Shown here one piece after another: positions 9,517 through 14,666 of a DNA stretch of 14,666 nt; the first letter of the stretch is position 1; every line of letters starts with the position of its first letter. This stretch comes from Pseudomonadota bacterium (lineage in GTDB: Bacteria > Pseudomonadota > Alphaproteobacteria > Rhizobiales > Devosiaceae). The notes beneath the pieces are model-generated. The model was not told the origin of the DNA. It saw only the letters and a program-made list of their open reading frames with translations, and did no database searches. The stretch lies in assembly GCA_023431205.1 (NCBI GenBank), contig JAEYXQ010000103.1, positions 1-14,666 of the forward strand. The letters are read 5' to 3'. Made by a program: the position numbers and the translations under genes.

Positions 9517-10307
9517 ACCGCCACCGCGGCCTTGATGTGCGGGTGCGGGTCGTAGCCTTCGAAGCTGAAGTCCTCGAAGGTGAAGTCCTCGAGGCGACTC
9601 ACGTCGGGGTTCATCACCAGCTTGGGCAGCGGCCGCGGCTCGCGGGTGAGCTGCAGGCGGGCCTGGTCGAAGTGGTTGGAATAAAGGTGCACGTCGCCGA
9701 AGGTGTGGACGAAGTCGCCGACGCCGAGCCCGGTGACCTGCGCCACCATGTGGGTCAACAGCGCATAGGAGGCGATGTTGAACGGCACGCCGAGGAAGGT
9801 ATCGGCGGAGCGCTGGTAAAGCTGGCAGCTGAGCTTGCCATTGGAGACATAGAACTGGAACAGGCAGTGGCAGGGCGGCAGCGCCATCTCGTCCACCTCT
9901 GCCGGGTTCCAGGCCGAGACGATGTGGCGGCGCGAGTCCGGCTTGGTGCGGATAGACTCCACCACATTGGCGATCTGGTCGATGTGCTGACCATCCGGCG
10001 CCGGCCAGCTCCGCCATTGCGAGCCGTAGACCGGACCGAGGTCGCCGTTCTCGTCGGCCCACTCGTCCCATATCTTCACGCCGCGCTCCTGCAGCCAGCG
10101 CACATTGGTGTCGCCGCGCAGGAACCAGAGCAGTTCGTAGACGATGGACTTGAGGTGCAGCTTCTTGGTGGTGACCAGCGGGAAGCCTTCGGCGAGGTCG
10201 AAGCGCATCTGGTAGCCGAACAGCGAGCGCGTACCGGTGCCGGTGCGATCGGACTTGTCGACGCCGCGCTCGATGATGTCGGACAGAAGCTGGAGATATT
10301 GCTGCAT
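9513..10307 (-). CDS. thyA: Thymidylate synthase
   Basis: Converts dUMP to dTMP with methylenetetrahydrofolate, leaving dihydrofolate for FolA. The protein has 264 residues, the same length and numbering as E. coli ThyA. Visible active-site residues are R21, R126/R127 (DSRRHIV), catalytic C146 in ALPPCHC, R166-S167-D169 (QRSAD), N177 and H207/Y209 (DVHLYSNH). It is complete and has no insertions. It is the first gene of the minus-strand operon that also holds the MazG-like gene, the DUF4424 gene, the acetyltransferase gene and folA. It is divergent from the RidA-family gene across about 150 bases. The ribosome site before ATG 10305-10307 is weak. Confidence 0.98.
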   Translation of the reverse strand: MQQYLQLLSDIIERGVDKSDRTGTGTRSLFGYQMRFDLAEGFPLVTTKKLHLKSIVYELLWFLRGDTNVRWLQERGVKIWDEWADENGDLGPVYGSQWRSWPAPDGQHIDQIANVVESIRTKPDSRRHIVSAWNPAEVDEMALPPCHCLFQFYVSNGKLSCQLYQRSADTFLGVPFNIASYALLTHMVAQVTGLGVGDFVHTFGDVHLYSNHFDQARLQLTREPRPLPKLVMNPDVSRLEDFTFEDFSFEGYDPHPHIKAAVAV

Positions 10308-10459
10308 GGGGCGATGCTACTCCGATTCGGTGCGACGCTTCGACGGAGCGGCAGCCGTCACGCACAGCATCCAGGCTGGTATCCTAATACCGTCTGATCA
10401 GGTGCCATGCACTGTCAGCAGCCTGGTGCTAGCCTGTGGACAGCACACAGGAGAAGCCG
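10308..10459. promoter_or_regulatory. Divergent intergenic region with a short palindrome
   Basis: This 152-base gap separates the starts of thyA (minus) and the RidA-family gene (plus), so both promoters should lie here. I find no convincing pair of -35 and -10 hexamers for either direction. A perfect inverted repeat, GGTAT-CCTA-ATACC at 10378-10391, is placed between the two start sites and could be an operator; this is only a shape-based suggestion. AGGAGA at 10449-10454 is the ribosome site of the plus-strand gene. Confidence 0.35.
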
Positions 10460-10858
10460 ATGCTGATCGAGTATCTCAATCCGGAAGGCATGCACCGCAA
10501 CCCTGCCTTCTCGCAGGGGATCATCATTCCCGCCGGGGCGCGCCTGCTGCTGGTGGGCGGGCAGAACGCTGTCAACGCAGAGGGTAAAGTCGTCGGCAAG
10601 GGCGATATCGGCCGACAGACCGAACAGGCGCTCGCCAACATGCTGTCGGTGATCGATGCAGCAAGCGGCAGGCTCGAAGACCTGGCGAAGGTCACGCTGA
10701 TCATCCAGCACGGCGTGGACCTGCGGGCAGGCTTCGCGGCCTGGATGAAGCTCTGGGGCCAGCGTTCCAATCCACCCACGGTGACGGCGTTGTTCGTCGC
10801 CGGGCTGGCGCATCCGGACTACCTGATCGAGATCGAAGCGCAGGTGGTGCTGCCGTGA
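10460..10858 (+). CDS. RidA (YjgF/YER057c/UK114) family protein lacking the deaminase arginine
   Basis: A 132-residue member of the RidA superfamily of trimeric, soluble proteins. True RidA hydrolyses reactive enamine/imine intermediates from amino-acid metabolism. Family features seen are PAFSQG near residues 15-20, VGGQN (32-36), QTEQALANMLSVIDAASG (53-70) and the C-terminal IEIEAQVVLP. The arginine that carries out imine hydrolysis in RidA (R105 in E. coli), expected just before the VA segment at 113-114, is replaced here by the NPPTVTALF stretch. The protein therefore probably belongs to a Rid subfamily without that activity. ATG 10460 is chosen because AGGAGA lies five bases upstream; the GTG at 10436 has no such site. 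It overlaps the next gene by four bases. Confidence 0.88.
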   Translation: MLIEYLNPEGMHRNPAFSQGIIIPAGARLLLVGGQNAVNAEGKVVGKGDIGRQTEQALANMLSVIDAASGRLEDLAKVTLIIQHGVDLRAGFAAWMKLWGQRSNPPTVTALFVAGLAHPDYLIEIEAQVVLP

Positions 10859-11094
10859 GCCCGCGCCTGCGGCCGCTCCGCCCGCGCGAACCGATGCCGG
10901 ACTTCGTGCGCGAGGCGCTGGAAGAGCGCGGACTGGTGGAGACGTACGCGGCGCGTCCGCCCTACCAGCGCAATGACTACCTTTTGTGGATCAACAAGGT
11001 GAAGCGCGAGGAGACCAAGCGCAAGCACCTCGAGCAGATGCTGGCGGAACTGGAGGCCGGCGGCGTCTATATGGGGATGAAGTGGAACGGCTGA
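10855..11094 (+). CDS. Small YdeI/OmpD-associated (OmdA-like) family protein
   Basis: A 79-residue basic protein. The segment RPPYQRNDYLLWINKVKREETKRKHLEQMLAELEAG resembles the C-terminal helix pair of the YdeI / OmpD-associated family, with an aromatic-rich start, then INxxKRxET and a Glu/Lys-rich helix; I assign it from that pattern. Function is unknown. The GTG at 10855 overlaps the TGA of the RidA-family gene (GTGA), implying coupled translation. An internal ATG at 10894 (MPDFVREALEERG) also fits the start of the conserved part, so the first 13 residues are uncertain. It is convergent with the nuclease gene: the two stop codons are one base apart. Confidence 0.75.
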   Translation: MSPRLRPLRPREPMPDFVREALEERGLVETYAARPPYQRNDYLLWINKVKREETKRKHLEQMLAELEAGGVYMGMKWNG

Positions 11095-11095
11095 G

Positions 11096-11626
11096 CTAGC
11101 ACCAGCTCTCCATCCGGCCCCGCCATTGGTGGGCCAGCCCTTCCCTCACCAGCGTGCCGCCGACCGACTGGCCGTCACGCATGGCGATGCGGAGCTTACG
11201 GCCATAGCGGTCCTCGTCCCGGTCGGCCGGTTCCAGTGTAAAGGGCCCGGCGCTGAGCAGTTGCGCCAGCCGCCCGGTTGCCTGCCGGCCCAGCGCCGCC
11301 TCGGCGGCGCATTGCGGCTGGCTGGTCTCGGGCGTGTTGATGTCGGCGATGCGGATCTTGACGCCATCGAGCCAGAAGGTGTCGCCATCGACGACGCAGG
11401 TGTGGCGAACGCCTCCGGCACAGACCGGGAAGCTGCGCGACACCACGGCGGCATTCGAGGCGGCCGGTGGGCCCAGCAGCCAGTCGGCGAGGCCACTATC
11501 GCGCAGTAGCATCATGCCGCTGCCCCCCAGCCCGAGCGCCAGGAGGGTGAACGGCAGCAGGGGCAGCGTGTCCAGCCAACTCTGCCGCCGCGTCCGGGTA
11601 CGAAGGGACCTACCACGTGCCGCCAT
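11096..11626 (-). CDS. Staphylococcal-nuclease-like (SNase) protein, membrane-anchored or exported
   Basis: A 176-residue protein with a basic N-terminus, one hydrophobic segment (about 21-41) and an SNase/thermonuclease domain, so probably acting outside the cytoplasm. Aligned on Staphylococcus nuclease, the catalytic residues are kept: R92 (R35), E100 (E43) in IRIADINTPE, D80 in VDGDT, and R143 (R87) in DRYGRKL. The calcium-site D40 is N97 here. Four cysteines (C69, C77, C106 and the terminal C176) could make two disulfides, fitting an oxidising compartment. The domain ends at RMESWC and is shorter than the Staphylococcus enzyme. A perfect AAGGAGG lies six to seven bases before the start. 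The gene is divergent from ssrA and convergent with the YdeI-like gene. Confidence 0.85.
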   Translation of the reverse strand: MAARGRSLRTRTRRQSWLDTLPLLPFTLLALGLGGSGMMLLRDSGLADWLLGPPAASNAAVVSRSFPVCAGGVRHTCVVDGDTFWLDGVKIRIADINTPETSQPQCAAEAALGRQATGRLAQLLSAGPFTLEPADRDEDRYGRKLRIAMRDGQSVGGTLVREGLAHQWRGRMESWC

Positions 11627-11699
11627 GCCGAACCTCCTTGAACGGAGGACGGATGGTGCCGATTCGGAGTTAACCCGCCCTCAATGTGAGGGTGAGGGT

Positions 11700-11728
11700 T
11701 TGCATCCGGAACGGGGCTTGCCTATATA
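11700..11728 (+). promoter_or_regulatory. Promoter candidate for ssrA
   Basis: TTGCAT (11700-11705) and TATATA (11723-11728) are exactly 17 bp apart, immediately upstream of the first paired element of the tmRNA. The -10 part sits in CTTGCCTATATAGG, identical over 14 bases to the hflK promoter candidate on the other strand. A 6-bp hairpin, CCCTCA-ATG-TGAGGG (11678-11692), lies just upstream of the -35. Confidence 0.65.
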
Positions 11729-11729
11729 G

Positions 11730-12060
11730 GGGTTGCCCGTAAGGGCTACGGCAATAAACGGCTATCGTAATAAACCCATTGGACCCGGGGGCAGTACCCG
11801 GCGCCTCCACCAAATACCCGTCGCGGCGGGGCTTTCGGGGGCGAAACAGGATCGACAAGGGCGTAAAGGGTTTGCTTTTGCTCGGTGAGGTACCACCGTT
11901 ATCGGTCCAAAACTTATAGTTGCTAATGACAACCATAAGGCTCCGGTCGCTCTCGCCGCGTAAGCGGTGCTAGCACTGGGAAATTAAGTCCTCCACCCCT
12001 AGCCGGGTGACAGGCGGGGTTCGCAGGCACCTGGCAACAGAAGCCTGCACTTCCGCGTTT
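11730..12060 (+). ncRNA. ssrA: Two-piece (circularly permuted) tmRNA, alphaproteobacterial type
   Basis: Rescues stalled ribosomes by adding a degradation tag. The gene is permuted: the acceptor piece comes first and the coding piece second. The acceptor piece ends with a T-stem (CCGGG 11785-11789, CCCGG 11797-11801; 7-base loop GGCAGTA without the usual TTC) and CGCCTCC-ACCA (11802-11812, CCA encoded). The coding piece begins GGGGGCG (11837-11843), which pairs with CGCCTCC and gives the G-U third pair needed for alanine charging. The 24 bases between (11813-11836) should be removed during maturation. The tag frame starts at 11922. A pseudoknot near the 3' end has stem 1 of 12003-12009 with 12028-12034 and stem 2 of 12023-12028 with 12043-12048. 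GGGTT (11730-11734) can close with AACCC (11773-11777). Outer ends are approximate. Confidence 0.95.
11922..11963 (+). other. tmRNA tag reading frame
   Basis: Starting at the resume codon GCT, fourteen codons read ANDNHKAPVALAA and stop (TAA). The tag begins AND and ends ALAA, as needed for SspB contact at the start and ClpX recognition at the end. The sequence before it, ACTTATAGTT, is the usual A/T-rich approach to the resume codon. Confidence 0.95.
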
Positions 12061-12082
12061 CCCCTTCTCACGGCCTTTGCGC

Positions 12083-12112
12083 TTGAAATCCTTTGAGTGC
12101 TGGGGCTGATAT
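12083..12112 (+). promoter_or_regulatory. Possible promoter for sspB
   Basis: TTGAAA (12083-12088), preceded by C to give CTTGAAA, is 18 bp from TGATAT (12107-12112). It lies between the 3' end of ssrA and the sspB start at 12159. CTTGAA also resembles the -35 element of alphaproteobacterial RpoH promoters. sspB may instead, or in addition, be read from the ssrA promoter, since I see no strong T-tailed terminator after ssrA. Confidence 0.35.
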
Positions 12113-12158
12113 GGCCGGGCGGATTCGCCCTCCGCTGCGTACCACCTGAGGTTTGCCG

Positions 12159-12629
12159 ATGGCCGAAGATCACCTGCGTTATGACATTCTTGCCCAGGAA
12201 GCGCTCCGCGGCGTCGTACGCAAGGTGCTGTCGGAAGTCGCCAAGACCGGCCTGCCGGGCGACCATCACTTCTTTATCTCCTTTGTCACCCGCGCCCCCG
12301 GCGTGCGCCTGAGCGAAAAGCTGCTCGGCCAGTACGACAAGGAAATGACCATCGTCATCCAGAACCAGTACTGGGACCTCAAGGTCACCGAGACCGGCTT
12401 CGAGGTCGGGCTGAGCTTTGACGGCCAGCCCGAACTCCTGGTGATCCCCTTTGCCGCCATCAAGGGCTTCTTCGACCCATCGGTGCAGTTCGGCCTGCAG
12501 TTCGACCCGGCCACCGCTCCTGCGGCGTCCGAGGACGAAGAGGCTGCGGATGCCGGGGTCGAGACGGAAGCCCAGGTCGCCGAGGGCGAAAAGGTGGTCA
12601 GCCTCGACGCCTTCCGCAAAAAGCCCTGA
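12159..12629 (+). CDS. sspB: SspB, ClpXP adaptor for ssrA-tagged proteins (alpha type)
   Basis: Binds the ssrA tag and tethers tagged proteins to ClpX for degradation. The 156-residue protein has the SspB fold region at about 1-115 (DILAQEALRGVVRKVL, HHFFISFVT, YDKEMTIVIQNQYWDL, FEVGLSFDGQPELLVIPFAAI, FFDPSVQFGLQF). An acidic Ala/Glu linker follows, and a C-terminal ClpX-binding motif KVVSLDAFRKKP. This matches alphaproteobacterial SspB. ATG 12159 is preferred over the TTG two codons upstream because GAGG lies seven bases before it. It is directly downstream of ssrA, so the tag and its reader are neighbours. A ribbon-helix-helix gene follows after ten bases. Confidence 0.95.
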   Translation: MAEDHLRYDILAQEALRGVVRKVLSEVAKTGLPGDHHFFISFVTRAPGVRLSEKLLGQYDKEMTIVIQNQYWDLKVTETGFEVGLSFDGQPELLVIPFAAIKGFFDPSVQFGLQFDPATAPAASEDEEAADAGVETEAQVAEGEKVVSLDAFRKKP

Positions 12630-12639
12630 CAGGCCCCTG

Positions 12640-12858
12640 ATGGAGAAGCGCTCCCTCTCCATCGCCGGCCACCGCACCTCCATGGCCCTCGAACCCGAGT
12701 TCTGGACCGCCCTTGAAGCGATGGCGGCGGAACGCGGCCTGTCGCTGGCCGCGCTGATCCGTGACATCGACGAACGCCGCAGCACGGCCAACCTCTCCTC
12801 CGCTGCCCGGCTCGCCGTGCTGCGCTGGTATCAGGACCGCGCTGCCACCGGCGGCTAG
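12640..12858 (+). CDS. Small ribbon-helix-helix domain protein (RHH_4 / COG4321-type)
   Basis: A 72-residue protein matching the pattern of the RHH_4 family: KRSLSIAGHRTSMALEPEFW, then AAERGLSLAALIRDID, then ANLSSAARLAVLRWYQ. The first part is the beta ribbon that in ribbon-helix-helix proteins contacts DNA. Members are presumed DNA-binding proteins, but no target is known to me. It begins ten bases after sspB, without a strong ribosome site of its own, and is probably co-transcribed with it. Its TAG stop overlaps the TAG stop of the opposing AsmA-like gene in the shared palindrome CTAG at 12855-12858. Confidence 0.85.
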   Translation: MEKRSLSIAGHRTSMALEPEFWTALEAMAAERGLSLAALIRDIDERRSTANLSSAARLAVLRWYQDRAATGG

Positions 12859-14666
12859 AACGGCTGGTTCACGCTCGGGCCCAGCGGCTGGTTGATCGTC
12901 GGCGGTGGAAGGGTGAGCGGCCCCAGTTCCGGATTGGCGGGCGGCAAGGTGGTGATGGAGGGAGAGGCCGGCGCTGGTGCCGGCGCCGGAGGTTGCGCCG
13001 CGGCTGCAGCCGCTGCGGCGGCGGCTTCCTCGGCGGCCCGGCGCGCCGCTTGCTCCGCCGCCTGCTGGCGCTGCAGCTCGATCAGGCGATTGCGCTCCTG
13101 GGCAGCCGCCCGTTGCCGTTCCTCGTCCCGGATGCGGAGTTGTTCCAGCCGGTCGACCTCCAGCTCGTTCGCGCGCACCTGGATCGCAGCAACCATCTCG
13201 GCCAGGTCCAGGGTGATCTCGGGCTGCAGCACCGTGCCGCCGATTCGGGTGAGAATGCGCGCCGTGTCCGGCTGCACCAGCCCTTCCGGGTCGGTGAAGT
13301 CGCGGGGGGTGAGCACGAAGGTGCCATCGAGGCCGAGCGTGCGCAGGTTTGCTGCAAGGCTGCCCGACATCAGGCCACCCTGCCCTTCCACGATGAAGTT
13401 GGCCAGCCGCAGGGCGCCACCGGCCAGGGTGAAGGCGCCGTTCGCGGATGGCGCCGTGAACGCGCCCTGCCCCAGCGACACGGCGATAATGGCCTCGAGC
13501 GCCTCAGCGTCGAGGTTCAGCGCGTCTTCGAGCTCAGCCAGCGCCGGGAACACGGCCGGCGCCAACTGGCTGGCGGTGAAATCGGAGATGGTGAAGCTGC
13601 CTTCCCCGGCAGCGGAGCCGAGCACGCTGGCGAGGCTGGCGCCTGTGCCCTCCACCTGAAGGACGCCATCGAGACGCCCGCCGATCCCGGTGGAAACCGA
13701 TGGCGGCACGACAGCGTCGAGGGCGACACCGGCCACGCTGGCGCGGGCGGTGACGGTCTTCTGCAGCAGGGGCCCTGAGCAACACACGGTGACATCGGCT
13801 TCAAGCGTCCCTTCGCCGAGGCCGGCTCGAAGCCGCGCCAGCCGCAACCGGGTTTCGTCCCACCCGAAGCCAAGGCTGACATCAGTCCAATTCTGCGGCC
13901 CGACCGACAGCAGCGGCGCGGTCAGCGTCACCGACCCGCGCGAGGTCCGGGGTTGCGAGCCGATGTCGATCGGCCCTTCGGGCCAGACATCGAGCCCCGG
14001 TATCAGCCCTGCCGAACCGAACAGCGCGGTCGCAAGGGCATCGGCCGTCATCCGCTCGAGCTCAAGCTGGCCGGAAACCACCGCGGAGCCGCCGGTGCGG
14101 TTGAGCGTCAGCGCACCGGCTACGGCACTGCCATCGCTTTCGGCGGCGAGTTCGGTCACCCGGATATCGCTGTTGCCGGTGAAGGCGAGGTCGGCCGTGC
14201 CGGAAACGATCGGCAGGTCGATGCCGGTTGCACCGGCCCAGACGGCGATCGCCGTCGCATCGACATTGCGCCCGGACAGGGTGCCGGTGCCCTGCAGGAT
14301 TCCGTCCGCTGCAACCGACACCTGGCCGGAGAACCCAAGGCTGGAGTCGGCGCGACTGCCGGTGAGTTGCGCGGCAAAGCCGCTGGTGGCCGAACCATCG
14401 ATCGATGCGCTCACCAGCACCGCATCGCCATCGCGGAAGGGCGTGGCATCGCCGAACCCCAACTGCTCTGCCAGCACCGCGCCCCGGCCCCCTTCGAGCG
14501 AAGCGGTGACGCGAAGGGGTGCCTCGGCAAGGCCGGACACGCCGGCGGCAAGGCTCGCCCTGAGATAGAGCTCACCCTGGCCAACGGGGCCACGCACGGT
14601 CACGGTCTGCCCGCCATTGTCGCCGGGCGGCTCGAGATCGAAGGACAGGTCCGCCGGCAGGGATCG
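12855..14666 (-). CDS. AsmA-like envelope protein, C-terminal part; continues past the right edge
   Basis: About 603 residues are visible; the frame is open to base 14666, so the N-terminus, with the expected membrane anchor, is outside. The visible part is rich in Gly, Ala, Ser and Thr with repeated beta-type strands such as LDGVLQVEGTGASLASVLGSA and GSFTISDF. It carries the C-terminal AsmA feature GLDGTFVLTPRDFTDPEG followed by IGGTVLQPEITLDL. AsmA-family proteins sit in the inner membrane and periplasm and are linked to outer-membrane lipid transport. A charged coiled coil follows (coded at about 13040-13200), then an Ala run and a Pro-rich tail (about 12860-13035). Two adjacent cysteines (DVTVCCSG, near 13790) are unusual for an exported protein. 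The GTG at 14601-14603 is internal. Confidence 0.85.
   Translation of the reverse strand, partial: RSLPADLSFDLEPPGDNGGQTVTVRGPVGQGELYLRASLAAGVSGLAEAPLRVTASLEGGRGAVLAEQLGFGDATPFRDGDAVLVSASIDGSATSGFAAQLTGSRADSSLGFSGQVSVAADGILQGTGTLSGRNVDATAIAVWAGATGIDLPIVSGTADLAFTGNSDIRVTELAAESDGSAVAGALTLNRTGGSAVVSGQLELERMTADALATALFGSAGLIPGLDVWPEGPIDIGSQPRTSRGSVTLTAPLLSVGPQNWTDVSLGFGWDETRLRLARLRAGLGEGTLEADVTVCCSGPLLQKTVTARASVAGVALDAVVPPSVSTGIGGRLDGVLQVEGTGASLASVLGSAAGEGSFTISDFTASQLAPAVFPALAELEDALNLDAEALEAIIAVSLGQGAFTAPSANGAFTLAGGALRLANFIVEGQGGLMSGSLAANLRTLGLDGTFVLTPRDFTDPEGLVQPDTARILTRIGGTVLQPEITLDLAEMVAAIQVRANELEVDRLEQLRIRDEERQRAAAQERNRLIELQRQQAAEQAARRAAEEAAAAAAAAAAQPPAPAPAPASPSITTLPPANPELGPLTLPPPTINQPLGPSVNQPF

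Noticed and set aside
9517..10365. Upstream extension of the MazG-like frame through thyA.
   Set aside because: The extension is Arg/His/Ala-rich and reads thyA out of frame. The coupled GTG at 9514-9516 gives a protein of normal MazG-like length.
11670..11936. Open frame on the minus strand across the acceptor and early coding part of ssrA (88 codons).
   Set aside because: It is antisense to a structurally well-supported tmRNA and has no recognisable protein features.

Overview
The window is a GC-rich chromosomal segment of an alphaproteobacterium, most likely a member of the Hyphomicrobiales close to Devosia. The clade call rests on a permuted two-piece tmRNA gene, an alpha-type SspB adaptor, a small COG4321-type ribbon-helix-helix protein, and a thyA / folA / hflK / hflC order that I associate with rhizobial relatives. 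The genus is an inference from gene content only. I see no CRISPR array, insertion sequence, prophage or plasmid gene. Most of the window is housekeeping DNA.

Left part (1-4800, + strand): the 3' nine-tenths of carB (large subunit of carbamoyl-phosphate synthase), a terminator-like hairpin, and a dispersed-repeat unit made of two hairpins with compensatory changes. Then come a stand-alone ABC-like AAA ATPase, an intergenic region with a good promoter candidate and two tandem TGTT-loop hairpins, and a phytanoyl-CoA-dioxygenase-type Fe(II)/2-oxoglutarate enzyme. A strong bidirectional terminator follows.

Middle part (4801-10307, - strand): a long co-directional block that reads, in transcription order, thyA, a MazG-like NTP pyrophosphohydrolase, an exported DUF4424 protein, a GNAT acetyltransferase, folA, then hflK and hflC. 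thyA/mazG and GNAT/folA overlap by four bases (GTGA and ATGA), so the first five genes look like one operon for thymidylate and folate metabolism plus passengers. hflKC, encoding the membrane complex that regulates the FtsH protease, has its own promoter candidate just after folA and ends at the terminator near 4770.

Right part (10308-14666): divergent from thyA lies a RidA-family protein translationally coupled to a small YdeI/OmpD-associated-type protein. A membrane-anchored or exported staphylococcal-nuclease-like protein is convergent with them. Then comes the permuted ssrA gene (acceptor piece first, tag-coding piece second, tag ANDNHKAPVALAA), immediately followed by sspB, which delivers ssrA-tagged proteins to ClpXP. 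A ribbon-helix-helix gene follows, and finally the C-terminal part of an AsmA-like envelope protein on the opposite strand, running off the right edge.

The most interesting points are: the tmRNA/SspB pair with a readable secondary structure; the identical 14-base -10 region shared by the ssrA and hflK promoter candidates, both protein-quality-control loci; the double-hairpin repeat; the possible leader region before the dioxygenase; and a 92-residue tail of HflC with no Lys or Arg.
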